Shown piece by piece: positions 36,709 to 45,583 of a DNA stretch of 64,000 bases. Numbering within the stretch: position 1 is the stretch's first letter; each line of letters opens with the position of its first letter. Source of the stretch: Acinetobacter kanungonis (GTDB lineage: Bacteria > Pseudomonadota > Gammaproteobacteria > Pseudomonadales > Moraxellaceae); contig NZ_JAACKC010000001.1 of assembly GCF_009939195.1 (NCBI RefSeq), forward strand, positions 303,665 through 367,664. Reading direction: 5' to 3'. A program made the translations under genes and the position numbers. The notes under the pieces are model-generated. The model had not been told where the DNA came from and searched no databases. It worked only from the letters and a program-made list of their open reading frames with translations.

Positions 36709-37071
36709 TTAAAACTTGATGCTATCCACATCAATTTCAACCCGCTTTGCTGGACGATAATCGATATCGACCTCACCCGTGATAGTGACAGGTGTTTTGG
36801 CAGAGATTGGTTGACCACGCCAGAGCTCATCATCAATATCGACAGTGATTGATCCAGTCGCATCTTGGAACTGATATTTCTCATCCCCCAGTGCTTTGAC
36901 CACAAAACCTTTCAATTGCACGGGTGTATCATCTTTTAAACTCAGTGCATGCTTGACTGTGGTCTGGGTAGGTGCAATCGCTTGCTGATTCACAGCGGTA
37001 TTGGCAATCGCAAAACCACTCAAGCTACCGAGTAGTAGTGTCATGACTGTTGTTTTCGCAAGTTGTTTCAT
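36709..37071 (-). CDS. ygiW: BOF-domain periplasmic protein YgiW
   Basis: The 120-residue protein has a signal peptide (cleavage after FAIA) and a bacterial OB-fold (BOF) domain. KDDTPVQLKGFVVKALGDEK and ITVDIDDELWRG are its markers. E. coli YgiW affects stress tolerance and biofilm, and lies next to qseBC, as here. ATG 37071 is preceded by GAGGGCGAAGTA. It is the first gene of the ygiW-qseB-qseC set. Confidence 0.88.
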   Translation of the reverse strand: MKQLAKTTVMTLLLGSLSGFAIANTAVNQQAIAPTQTTVKHALSLKDDTPVQLKGFVVKALGDEKYQFQDATGSITVDIDDELWRGQPISAKTPVTITGEVDIDYRPAKRVEIDVDSIKF

Positions 37072-37261
37072 TACTTCGCCCTCATATTCACGTCTTGATT
37101 TACTTAAAGTGATTAAAACAGAACTACATGAGTTGAATCTTAAGATAAGATGCGTCCAATTCAGAAAATTTAAAGTCCTGATGAAGATCAAGTTTATTGG
37201 TTAAATTGGGTGATGCATCCCACTGAATGCATCACGTTGATACTTGTCGTTGAAGCTGGAA

Positions 37262-39019
37262 TTAATTTAAAGGCACTACTCTTAGTACTTCTTCAAGTGT
37301 GGTCATGCCTGCAATCACCTTACGTGCGCCTGCAATTCTTAAGGGTTCGATACCTTCTTTTTTCGCTTGTTGACGTAATTCAGTCAGATTGGCATTGGCG
37401 CCAATCAATTGCTTGGTACTTAAGCTGAGTGGCATGAATTCGTAGATTCCGACACGCCCTTTATAACCTGTATGGCGGCAGGCTTCACAGCCGACAGCGC
37501 TATACACTTTTTCAGGCATTTCCATGATGTAGTCAAATGTAAGGTGTTCCCACTCATTTTCATTGATCTGGCTTTCTTGCTTACAATGCGGACAAAGTTT
37601 ACGTACCAAACGCTGTGCCAGTACCCCCAGAATGGTCGCTGCCGTTAAAAACGGTTGAACGCCAAGATCATGCAAACGGGTTAAACTCGAAGGTGCATCA
37701 TTGGTATGCAACGTCGAGAGCACCAAGTGACCCGTCAGCGCAGCTTGAATTGCCATATTTGCCGTATCGTGGTCACGGATTTCCCCAACCATGATAATGT
37801 CTGGGTCTTGACGCATTAAGGCACGTACCCCGTCAGCAAAACCTAAATCAATGGCAGTATTCACCTGCATTTGGTTAAAGCTCGGTTCGAGCATTTCAAT
37901 CGGGTCTTCAATGGTACAGACATTGACTTGATCGGTTGCCAATTGCTTCATGGAAGAATATAAGGTCGTGGTTTTACCTGAACCTGTCGGCCCTGTAACC
38001 AAAATAATGCCATGACTATGCGCAGTCAGATTTTGCCACTCATTGAATAAATTGCCTTCAAAACCCAGTTGTTCGAAACTGCGAACCAATACTTCTGGGT
38101 CAAAAATACGCATCACCAGTTTTTCACCAAAAGCCGTCGGCAAGGTGGATAAACGCAATTCTGTTTCCTGACCTTTCGGTGTGCGGGTTTTTAAACGACC
38201 ATCTTGTGGCTTACGTTTTTCTGCGACATTCATGCGCCCCAAAATTTTGATTCGCGAAATAACCGCGGTGAGCGTATTGGCAGGCATGTTATAAATGGTG
38301 TGCAGCACGCCATCGATACGAAAGCGTACCTTGCCTGTATCTTTACGTGGTTCCATATGAATATCGCTGGCACCTTGTTCAAAGGCGAACTGTAAAATCC
38401 AGTCCACCAGTTTCACAATATGCTGATCATTGGCATCGGGGTTTTGGGTATCCCCCAATTGTAATAAAGCTTCTACCCCTTTATTTTCACGGTCATATGC
38501 ACTTGACTTCAGTGAGTTTGAAACGGCACGACTGACCTGATAGTACTCAAGCAAATAACGCTGTAATTGATCAGGACTGAGCAATACCCGTTGAATTTTT
38601 TTAGGCAGCAGACTGCGTTCTAAATTGCTCACCCATTCGGTTTTATATGGTTGATCGGTGGCAATTAAAACCTCATCAGGTTTCACTTCAACCGCAAGAA
38701 TTCGGTTACGCACCGCAAATTCTTGAGACATGACATTGGTCAATGCAGCGACATCGGCTTTAAGTGGATCTATCACATATAAAGGCAGTGTTGATTTATC
38801 TGCGAGCCATTGCATTAATCGATTGAGAGACAAGGTTGCTTGAGGATAGAGCTGATCTTTTAAATTAAAATTTGCAATCCACTGTAAAGGGTGCCATTTC
38901 AGTTGCTCTCTTTGGCGATGTGTGGTTTGAACCAATAATTTCTCGCGTTCATCAATGCGTCCATCTTTAAATAATTGGTCTAAACACCATGTGGTATCAA
39001 TTTCAAAATTAAAATTCAT
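37262..39019 (-). CDS. GspE/PilB-type secretion or pilus ATPase
   Basis: The 585-residue AAA ATPase has an N-terminal domain (about 1-190), then the N2 domain QGASDIHMEP and GRLKTRTPKGQETELRLST, Walker A GPTGSGKTTTLYS, Asp box TIEDPIEM, Walker B DPDIIMVGEIRD and His box LSTLHTNDA. A zinc-like pair CPHC (about 490) and CEAC (about 525) matches GspE and PilB. No pilus or T2SS partner gene sits next to it, so it is an orphan; which machine it powers cannot be told. ATG 39019 is chosen as start. Confidence 0.88.
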   Translation of the reverse strand: MNFNFEIDTTWCLDQLFKDGRIDEREKLLVQTTHRQREQLKWHPLQWIANFNLKDQLYPQATLSLNRLMQWLADKSTLPLYVIDPLKADVAALTNVMSQEFAVRNRILAVEVKPDEVLIATDQPYKTEWVSNLERSLLPKKIQRVLLSPDQLQRYLLEYYQVSRAVSNSLKSSAYDRENKGVEALLQLGDTQNPDANDQHIVKLVDWILQFAFEQGASDIHMEPRKDTGKVRFRIDGVLHTIYNMPANTLTAVISRIKILGRMNVAEKRKPQDGRLKTRTPKGQETELRLSTLPTAFGEKLVMRIFDPEVLVRSFEQLGFEGNLFNEWQNLTAHSHGIILVTGPTGSGKTTTLYSSMKQLATDQVNVCTIEDPIEMLEPSFNQMQVNTAIDLGFADGVRALMRQDPDIIMVGEIRDHDTANMAIQAALTGHLVLSTLHTNDAPSSLTRLHDLGVQPFLTAATILGVLAQRLVRKLCPHCKQESQINENEWEHLTFDYIMEMPEKVYSAVGCEACRHTGYKGRVGIYEFMPLSLSTKQLIGANANLTELRQQAKKEGIEPLRIAGARKVIAGMTTLEEVLRVVPLN

Positions 39020-39270
39020 TGTTCTAAGCCTCAATGTCTAGCGACACTATAACAGACTTTATTTGCCCATTGTTTATTGGCTTTGCATCGCACAAACAAG
39101 GATTAACACCCTAATATCCTTATATTTAAATCTCAGCATGAACTTTTGTGATCACAGCGTTTTTACATGAAATGTGGTATAAAGTAGAAAATCTATTCAA
39201 TATACGCATCATAAAAAATAATCCACATATTCAATAAAACCACACGGACTTTAAAAGGTTTTTATACAGT

Positions 39271-40530
39271 ATGCCAAATTCACTCTTTGATCTGACCATA
39301 CTTCAAGCTTCCTTTCAGGAGTTGTTGACCATTATGGCAGCAGCTTTGGGTTGCGGCTTGCTGATTGGATTAGAGCGTGAACGCAGCAAACAACGTGAAA
39401 ATCCGCGTAGCTTTGCAGGAGTACGTTCGTTTGTCATTTGTGCCTTGATGGGCGCGCTGTGTTTTGCTTTTGGCACTGCGCTGGGCATTGTCGGTGCTCT
39501 GATTATTGGCGCAATTACCGTGTTTTCAATTAGAAACCAAGTGGATGATCTAGGTATAACCACTGAACTGGCATTTGTGATGACCTATTTTATTGGCGCA
39601 TTGTGTTTGTGGCATGCAGCATTTGCCGCAGGTCTATCGGTGATCTTGACCATCATTTTAATGCTGAAACATCCCATTCATGGATTTGCCAGTCAATGGA
39701 TCACGGAACGTGAATTTCGAGACGGCTTGTTCTTGCTCGCGCTTATTTTAATAGCCTTACCCCTCACCCCGAATATTCCACTGTGGGGAACCGTTCTTAA
39801 TCCGCATATCATTCTTAAACTGCTGGCTTTAATCCTTGCCGTGCAAGCACTTGCACATATCGCAAAACGACTACTCTCCTCTCAAAATGCCCTGATTCTT
39901 TCGGCACTGGCTTCAGGCTTTGTATCGAGTACTGCCACCATTGCCAGCTTGGGCATGGAAGTTCGTGCAGGACGTGCAGAAGCTGTTCCCAATGCAGGTG
40001 CTGCCTTATTGTCTTGCGTGGCAACCCTGTTACAGCTTTTATTGATTGTCGCAGGCATCAGCTTGACGTGGTTAAAACTGATTATTTTCCCTGCATTTGC
40101 AGCCATGACCATTTTAGTGCTCTGGGCACTTTGGTTAATGCGAAAAACCAAACCCTCAGCACCAACTGAACATCCTGATGGACGTATGTTTAGCTTAAAA
40201 GAAGCCGCGATTATTGCCGCCACCCTCACCATTATTCAGGCGGCTGTTTACGGTTTAGGCTTAGTCTTGGGCGATGCAGGCTTGATTATTGGCACTCTAC
40301 TGGCTTCATTATTTGAACTGCATGCCGCTATGGCAGCCATTGTGGTGCAAGGTGGCCCTGACAACTCAACACTTGTCTACGCCCTGATTTTAGGGATGGC
40401 TGCACATGCGATTGCTAAATCAGTAAATGCCGCACTCACAGGGGGCAGCAAATATGCATTCGCATTTGCCCCTGCACAAATTTTACATATGCTGGTGTTT
40501 GTTGCTTCGTTATGGTGGCTCATCCGTTAG
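39271..40530 (+). CDS. MgtC/SapB and DUF4010 membrane protein
   Basis: The 419-residue multi-pass membrane protein has an MgtC-like N-terminal part (LGCGLLIGLERERSKQ, about 25-45, then four helices) and a DUF4010 C-terminal part (SGFVSSTATIASLGMEVRAGRAE and about six helices). MgtC proteins aid growth in low magnesium and inside macrophages; this fused form is common in proteobacteria, with unknown transport role. It starts at ATG 39271 with AAAAGG upstream. Confidence 0.85.
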   Translation: MPNSLFDLTILQASFQELLTIMAAALGCGLLIGLERERSKQRENPRSFAGVRSFVICALMGALCFAFGTALGIVGALIIGAITVFSIRNQVDDLGITTELAFVMTYFIGALCLWHAAFAAGLSVILTIILMLKHPIHGFASQWITEREFRDGLFLLALILIALPLTPNIPLWGTVLNPHIILKLLALILAVQALAHIAKRLLSSQNALILSALASGFVSSTATIASLGMEVRAGRAEAVPNAGAALLSCVATLLQLLLIVAGISLTWLKLIIFPAFAAMTILVLWALWLMRKTKPSAPTEHPDGRMFSLKEAAIIAATLTIIQAAVYGLGLVLGDAGLIIGTLLASLFELHAAMAAIVVQGGPDNSTLVYALILGMAAHAIAKSVNAALTGGSKYAFAFAPAQILHMLVFVASLWWLIR

Positions 40531-40782
40531 CACTGAATAAAACCTAAATAATACATTCAGTTTAAAATTTGTTCTCTTTTAGAGCATCAGCAAGCTGCTT
40601 TATTTCATCAAAATGACACCATAATCAACTAAGCTGCATTAATTCTTATAAATATGATTTAAATCACATTTGATACAAAATTATTTGTGAGTTATTCAGT
40701 TCGATCACCAATTAATAATTAAGAATCATTTAGAATAACAACCTAATTCCATCCTCAATTTCTGTAGTCAAAGGTTCGTGCA

Positions 40783-41715
40783 ATGACCGACATGGGTTTC
40801 AAAAGTTTTCATGATGCAGGACAAGCGGTCTTAAAATTTTTACATCAGCGCTTTGGTTTTGATTTATGGATGATTACCCGTGTTGAGGGTGAAGACTGGA
40901 TTATTTTGCAAACCGAAAGCCATGGCTATGACGTCCAAGCAGGGCAAGTCTTTCACTGGACAGATTCGTTTTGTTCGCAGATGGTACAGGGTAATGGACC
41001 TAAAATTGCGCCTATTTCTGAAGACATCCCTGCCTATTGCCAAGCCCCAATTGCACAACAACTTCAAATTAAAGCCTATATTGGTCAAGCACTAACCAAA
41101 GAAGATGGCAGTTTATTTGGCACACTCTGTGCCATAAATCCAGAACCTAAATCAGAAAGCTTAAAAGACGAACAAAACCTCATTGAACTACTGGGCGATT
41201 TACTGAGTCAAATTTTACAGACTGAACTACGCGAAATTGAACAAACCCGTAAAAATGAGCGTTTACAAGCCGAAGCGCTGCGTGACCCCTTAACAGGGCT
41301 ATATAACCGCCGCGCGTGGGATCAATTTGTACTGGCTGAAGAAGAACGCTGTCAGTTGTATGGGCATCATGCCAGCGTGTTTATGCTCGATCTCAACGAT
41401 TTAAAATTCATGAATGATGTGCATGGTCACGCTGCGGGTGATCAATTGATTCGACAGACCGCTATCACATTAACAGAAAGCTGCCGCAATACCGACATTA
41501 TTGCCCGCCTTGGCGGTGACGAGTTTGCCATTTTAACGGTTGAAAATGACCTCGAAGCATCCGAAGCACACCTCGCCCGCATCATAGAAAATTTAAACGC
41601 CAAGCAAATTAGTGCCGCAATTGGTTTTGCCTTACGTGATCCTAGCGATGGTATTGTTGCAGCATGTTTGCAAGCCGACAAGAATATGTACCAAGACAAA
41701 TTACAACGTATTTAG
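40783..41715 (+). CDS. GAF-GGDEF diguanylate cyclase
   Basis: The 310-residue cytoplasmic protein has a GAF domain (about residues 8-145) and a GGDEF domain. The active site is the canonical GGDEF (244-248), and an inhibitory I-site RNTD (235-238) lies five residues upstream. It therefore makes cyclic di-GMP and is product-inhibited. There is no membrane segment. The 3' end overlaps the convergent trmO gene by 15 bases. Confidence 0.93.
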   Translation: MTDMGFKSFHDAGQAVLKFLHQRFGFDLWMITRVEGEDWIILQTESHGYDVQAGQVFHWTDSFCSQMVQGNGPKIAPISEDIPAYCQAPIAQQLQIKAYIGQALTKEDGSLFGTLCAINPEPKSESLKDEQNLIELLGDLLSQILQTELREIEQTRKNERLQAEALRDPLTGLYNRRAWDQFVLAEEERCQLYGHHASVFMLDLNDLKFMNDVHGHAAGDQLIRQTAITLTESCRNTDIIARLGGDEFAILTVENDLEASEAHLARIIENLNAKQISAAIGFALRDPSDGIVAACLQADKNMYQDKLQRI

Positions 41716-42429
41716 GATCGGCTCTAAAGCAATCACTTCTAGAGTCAGCCCTTGAATCACAAAACTGACATCTAAACCTGCAAATTTCATTTTATAAATA
41801 CGTTCACTGTCTTCCTGATATGCAGGACGCGGGTCCAGTGACAACACCTGCTCCAGTTCTTGAATACTCTGCAAAGTCGTCTGCTGCGTTGCGAGCAACT
41901 GTTGTTGGTCCGTCATTGCCTGTTCCGACCAGTGTACCTTCATCCGCTGCGGTTCTTGCTGTGCATAACCACTTTCTGCACTGATTACGGCATCTGAATA
42001 CTGAATATAGGGCTTAATATCCAAAATTGGTGTGCCATCGAGCAAATCACTGCCAGTGACATACACCCGTACCGACTTGCCCTCTTTTTTTACTGCTTTG
42101 AGTTGTACCACTGAAAGACCAATGGGTGCAGGTCGATACATACTGCGTGTCGCAAACACCCCTATTTTTTTATTTCCGCCTAAACGCGGCGGACGAACTT
42201 GAGCACGAAACTGATCTTTTTTCTGCTGATTTTTATTGTCATGAAATTGCCACACTAACCAGAGATGACTGAACTCTTCAATTCCCTCAAAGGCAGCTAA
42301 ATCATTGTATGGTGGCTGCATTTCTATATAGGACTGCACTTGAACCAGATTGGGTTGTCGCGGAATTCCAAATTTTTCCTGATATGGCGAGTGCATAATT
42401 CCAATAATTGGAAGCTGAATTTCAGACAT
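41701..42429 (-). CDS. trmO: tRNA (adenine37-N6)-methyltransferase TrmO
   Basis: The 242-residue protein is the TsaA/YaeB family, which methylates the t6A37 of tRNA(Thr) to m6t6A using SAM. Family marks include IGIMHSPYQEKFGIPRQPNL, RPPRLGGNKKIGVFATRSMYRPAPIGLSV and GSDLLDGTPILDIKPY. ATG 42429 (MSEIQLPII) is chosen as start. It is convergent with, and overlaps, the diguanylate cyclase gene. Confidence 0.93.
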   Translation of the reverse strand: MSEIQLPIIGIMHSPYQEKFGIPRQPNLVQVQSYIEMQPPYNDLAAFEGIEEFSHLWLVWQFHDNKNQQKKDQFRAQVRPPRLGGNKKIGVFATRSMYRPAPIGLSVVQLKAVKKEGKSVRVYVTGSDLLDGTPILDIKPYIQYSDAVISAESGYAQQEPQRMKVHWSEQAMTDQQQLLATQQTTLQSIQELEQVLSLDPRPAYQEDSERIYKMKFAGLDVSFVIQGLTLEVIALEPILNTL

Positions 42430-42534
42430 AATCACTTTTTCTGATAAGTTCAATTAAATATATTCAGTTTATCGAGAATGATTTTAGATTAGAATAGCAA
42501 GCTGTTCTAATTTGATAATTTATTGAGACCTTTC

Positions 42535-43314
42535 ATGGCTGCTTTTAACGTCGAAAAGATTACTCACGTACACCACTGGAATGACACACTGTTCAGTTTT
42601 AAGACGACGCGTGATACCGCATTACGTTTTAAAAATGGTCAATTTGTGATGATTGGTCTTGAAGTCAATGGTAAGCCACTCATGCGTGCTTATTCTATTG
42701 CAAGTGCAAATTACGAAGAAGAACTCGAGTTTTTCTCAATTAAAGTGCCAGATGGTCCTTTAACTTCAATCTTACAAAAAGTAAAAGTGGGTGATGAACT
42801 TCTTGTTTCTAAAAAACCTACAGGTACTTTAGTACTTGATGATTTGAACCCAGGTAAAAACCTATACCTACTTTCTTCTGGTACTGGTCTTGCTCCATTC
42901 TTGGCAACCATTCGTGATCCAGAAACATATGAACGCTTTGAAAAAGTAATTGTTGTGCATGGCACGCGTTTCATCTCTGAATTGGCTTACCAAGACCTCA
43001 TTTTAGATGAACTTCCAAACAATGAATTCTTCGAAGAATTAGGGATTAAAGACAAGTTGGTATATTACCCAACGGTAACACGTGAAGAATATCCAAACCA
43101 AGGTCGTGTTACGACAGCAATTGAGTCTGGTGAGATCTTCGAAAAAATCGGCTTGCCACGTTTCAACCCTGAAAATGACCGTGCAATGCTTTGCGGTAGC
43201 CCTGCATTCTTAAAAGATGTTGCTGCTCTACTTGACCAGCATGGCTTAAAAGAATCACCACGTATGGGTGAGCTCGGTGATTACGTGATTGAACGTGCTT
43301 TTGTTGAGAAGTAA
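42535..43314 (+). CDS. fpr: Ferredoxin/flavodoxin-NADP+ reductase
   Basis: The 259-residue FNR-type flavoprotein has the FAD motif MRAYSIAS (RxYS, about residues 46-53), the PDGPLTSIL segment and the NADP-binding SSGTGLAPFLA and CGSPAFLKDV. It moves electrons between NADPH and ferredoxin or flavodoxin. Length matches the bacterial Fpr. ATG 42535 is chosen rather than the upstream codon because the family begins MAAFNVEKI. Its codons are those of a well-expressed gene. A terminator follows. Confidence 0.95.
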   Translation: MAAFNVEKITHVHHWNDTLFSFKTTRDTALRFKNGQFVMIGLEVNGKPLMRAYSIASANYEEELEFFSIKVPDGPLTSILQKVKVGDELLVSKKPTGTLVLDDLNPGKNLYLLSSGTGLAPFLATIRDPETYERFEKVIVVHGTRFISELAYQDLILDELPNNEFFEELGIKDKLVYYPTVTREEYPNQGRVTTAIESGEIFEKIGLPRFNPENDRAMLCGSPAFLKDVAALLDQHGLKESPRMGELGDYVIERAFVEK

Positions 43315-43331
43315 TTTGCAAAAGTAGATTA

Positions 43332-43357
43332 AAACCGAGGGATTCCCTCGGTTTTTT
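43332..43357 (+). terminator. Terminator of fpr
   Basis: AAACCGAGGGA is followed directly by TTCCCTCGGTTT, then more T residues, just behind fpr. Confidence 0.88.
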
Positions 43358-43453
43358 TTATATTTCAACTATTTAATTTTCCCTTAATTTGCTTATTTTT
43401 TAACCTAAAGAGCAAGGATTTGTCAGAAAATACGACAAAGCGACTTAAAAGAG

Positions 43454-43482
43454 TTGTACCAAACAACAAAAAAACCTATAAT
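43454..43482 (+). promoter_or_regulatory. Promoter of the putative 43.6 kb RNA
   Basis: A perfect -10 box TATAAT (43477-43482) lies 17 bases behind a partial -35 TTGTAC (43454-43459). Transcription would begin near 43489, only a few bases before the TetR-type palindrome. Confidence 0.6.
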
Positions 43483-43495
43483 CGATCTCACAAAC

Positions 43496-43509
43496 AGACA
43501 GGTCTGTCT
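43496..43509. promoter_or_regulatory. TetR-type operator palindrome
   Basis: AGACAG (43496-43501) and CTGTCT (43504-43509) are perfect inverted repeats around GT. The AGACnGGTCT-like core is common in operators of the NemR/TetR type. It lies at about +8 to +21 of the putative promoter, a place where a repressor would block. The nearby TetR gene (43768-44334) is the obvious candidate. Confidence 0.65.
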
Positions 43510-43686
43510 AGTTTTAAAGTCCGTCTTTATTGAGCTGATGTTATTTATAATCAATCCAGAGGGTACTTTATAATAATTATAATAAATGACACAAGAAGGA
43601 GTTTAAGCTCCTCTACAACATTAATATTTTAGACAGCTTCTGCTCGGGGCCGGCTAAAATATTAATATCAGGGAACTATCAGCGAG

Positions 43687-43720
43687 GCGTGAATACCATT
43701 ATTGGTATTCACGCTTTTTT
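43687..43720 (+). terminator. Strong terminator of the putative RNA
   Basis: GCGTGAATACC (43687-43697) pairs perfectly with GGTATTCACGC (43704-43714), followed by six T residues (43715-43720). Confidence 0.9.
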
Positions 43721-43767
43721 ATTTGTCATGCGATTCAATTAATACAATCTGAATTACATGGCAAATA

Positions 43768-44334
43768 TTAATCGCCCATTAACTCTAACTGGATCAGTTT
43801 GTACACACGTTTCCAGTATTCATCAATTTTGACCATGCCCTTGTCCATTTGCGCCTGAATGGTCATGCCATCTAAAATGCTGGCTAACATTGTGGCTAAT
43901 TGAAATGGCTGAGACACCCCCAATTTTTCCAACGCAAAACGCATACGTTCAGTTAACCATTCTTTATATTCCATCGCTGGCTGCATGGTCGAAGGATAAA
44001 CCTTGGACACTTCCTCAACGGCTTTCTGGAACATACAACCATTGAAGTCGTCCATTTGGAACCAAGCGTGATACCAGTAAAAAATAGTTTTTATATGGTC
44101 TAAATATTCCTCAGCTGGACACTGAGCTATTGCTGCATCTAAAGATTCTTGTAAGTTCATATTTCTACGGTGTAAGCACTCTTCAATGAGTTTCGCCTTG
44201 GACGGAAAATATTTGTAGAATGTCATTTTAGCGACACCCGACTCACTAATAATTCGATCGATTCCAATCGAGTTATAGCTATAAGAATTAAAAAGATGAA
44301 GCGCAGTACTAATAATGTCGTCTTTTTTGGACAT
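43768..44334 (-). CDS. TetR-family transcriptional regulator
   Basis: The 188-residue regulator has an N-terminal helix-turn-helix (about 1-50: ISTALHLFNSYSYNSIGIDRIISESGVAKMTFYKYFPSK split across two helices) and a C-terminal ligand domain of about 130 residues. The palindrome at 43496-43509 beyond its 3' end is a candidate binding site. No transporter or reductase gene lies next to it, apart from the divergent gene at 44595. The ligand is unknown. Confidence 0.88.
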   Translation of the reverse strand: MSKKDDIISTALHLFNSYSYNSIGIDRIISESGVAKMTFYKYFPSKAKLIEECLHRRNMNLQESLDAAIAQCPAEEYLDHIKTIFYWYHAWFQMDDFNGCMFQKAVEEVSKVYPSTMQPAMEYKEWLTERMRFALEKLGVSQPFQLATMLASILDGMTIQAQMDKGMVKIDEYWKRVYKLIQLELMGD

Positions 44335-44594
44335 GCTATTTACCTACCAAACTTATCTTTAAGCAGAAGTGGGTCAAAATGGAGTAAAAAAGGGGCATCT
44401 TTTTTAAAAAATGAAACTGTTGAGTAATATTATATCATTATTTGAATCCGAAGATTAAACTCATACACAATGTTTCATATGTGCCTATTATATAATAAAA
44501 AAAAGATAATAGTGAAGCTGTACTCATAAATCTTTATAGCGTATTTAATTTTTTTTTAATATGATTAAATTTATTAAAATCTGAACTCTCTCTC

Positions 44595-45434
44595 ATGAGT
44601 ACACTTGCTTTTACCCAATCTGAAAATGCACGGTTGGAAGCTTTAAATTTTATCCGACAATCTGTTGAACACGCATCATGGGTGCAGCATGTCGAGCAAG
44701 TGAGTGCACTCAAACAACAAAGTATTCAGCATGCACTGTTCCAGCTTCCAATAATGGAGCGTTTACACCAACAAGCACTGTCACTCGAACAGCTCAAGCT
44801 GATTCATATCAACTATTTTGCTGCCATTGTGAAAGTCTTTACCGATGCCTTGAGCATGCTGATTTATCAAACGCATCAGCTGGAACAACATCCTAATATT
44901 CATCAACATCAACGCGTCCATGCCAAAGCACATGCGCGCTACTTACTCTCGCTGAATTTGATTGATGAATTGGGTTTTAATACTTTTGAGTTAGCCTTAA
45001 GTTCGCCCAGCAAATCACACCTCGTGTATTTTATGGATTTACTGCAAGCATTAGAGATTGATCCGTTAAATGAACAAGCGGTATGCCCTGAGGCGTATGC
45101 ACTCAATCAATTTATTCAGTCACATTTAGACTCATACGACAATTTACTGTTAATTTTGGCGTGTGCAGAATTACAAGTAATTCACTATAGCGAAGCGCTG
45201 CGTATTAATTTGGAAAAATACGATCCACGTTTTAGCGAAGGCTATTATGCTTGCCACGGCATCGTCGATCACTCCGACAAACTAGCCAATGACGACAATC
45301 ATGAAGATGATATCTGGGCTCTATTAACGCAAAGCTATCAAACTCAGCATAGAAAAGACTATCAAGCACTGGTGCAAGAATACCTCGATCTTTGGATGCA
45401 ATTCTGGCAAAAAATGAATAGTTTAAACGCTTAA
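44595..45434 (+). CDS. Heme-oxygenase-like (TenA/PqqC fold) helical protein
   Basis: The 279-residue all-helical protein resembles the heme-oxygenase-like diiron oxidase (HDO) group. Likely metal ligands are Glu in NLIDELG (about residue 130), His in SKSHLVYF (about 143), Glu and His in CAELQVIHYSEAL, and acidic/His residues in YYACHGIVDHSDK (about 218-230). The usual HxxxDxxH of HDOs is not perfect here (HGIVDHSD). The family oxidises lipids, amines or amino acids. It is divergent from tetR across 260 bases, so that regulator may control it. Function is not certain. Confidence 0.55.
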   Translation: MSTLAFTQSENARLEALNFIRQSVEHASWVQHVEQVSALKQQSIQHALFQLPIMERLHQQALSLEQLKLIHINYFAAIVKVFTDALSMLIYQTHQLEQHPNIHQHQRVHAKAHARYLLSLNLIDELGFNTFELALSSPSKSHLVYFMDLLQALEIDPLNEQAVCPEAYALNQFIQSHLDSYDNLLLILACAELQVIHYSEALRINLEKYDPRFSEGYYACHGIVDHSDKLANDDNHEDDIWALLTQSYQTQHRKDYQALVQEYLDLWMQFWQKMNSLNA

Positions 45435-45583
45435 TCTCAAGCCAATATTTTTGAATAGAGCATAAGCGCTATTTCTCGCCTCGCCTTATAAGTGATTCAT
45501 TTCTTTTCACAATTCTGTTCTATACGAATTCTGTGGCTTTACGTACTATAAGATTCAGAATTAAAAACTTAGCCCAAGACTCA

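Larger units (their letters stand above)
43489..43720 (+). ncRNA. Putative regulatory RNA with terminator, possibly TetR-controlled
   Basis: Between fpr and tetR, a region without a protein gene has a promoter, an operator-like palindrome and a strong terminator. The RNA contains a 13-bp perfect stem, ATTAATATTTTAG (43620-43632) with CTAAAATATTAAT (43654-43666). The unpaired 16-mer TCAGGGAACTATCAGC (43668-43683) follows, then the terminator hairpin. Two peptides of 11 and 6 codons could be read but are not convincing. The mature RNA may be a shorter 3' piece. I recall that C4-phage-like sRNAs are abundant in A. baumannii, and this may be one, but I have not verified that. Confidence 0.5.

Noticed and set aside
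43539..43606. Short peptides (11 and 6 codons) inside the putative RNA
   Set aside because: Too short, without good ribosome-binding sites; more likely chance in an RNA gene.
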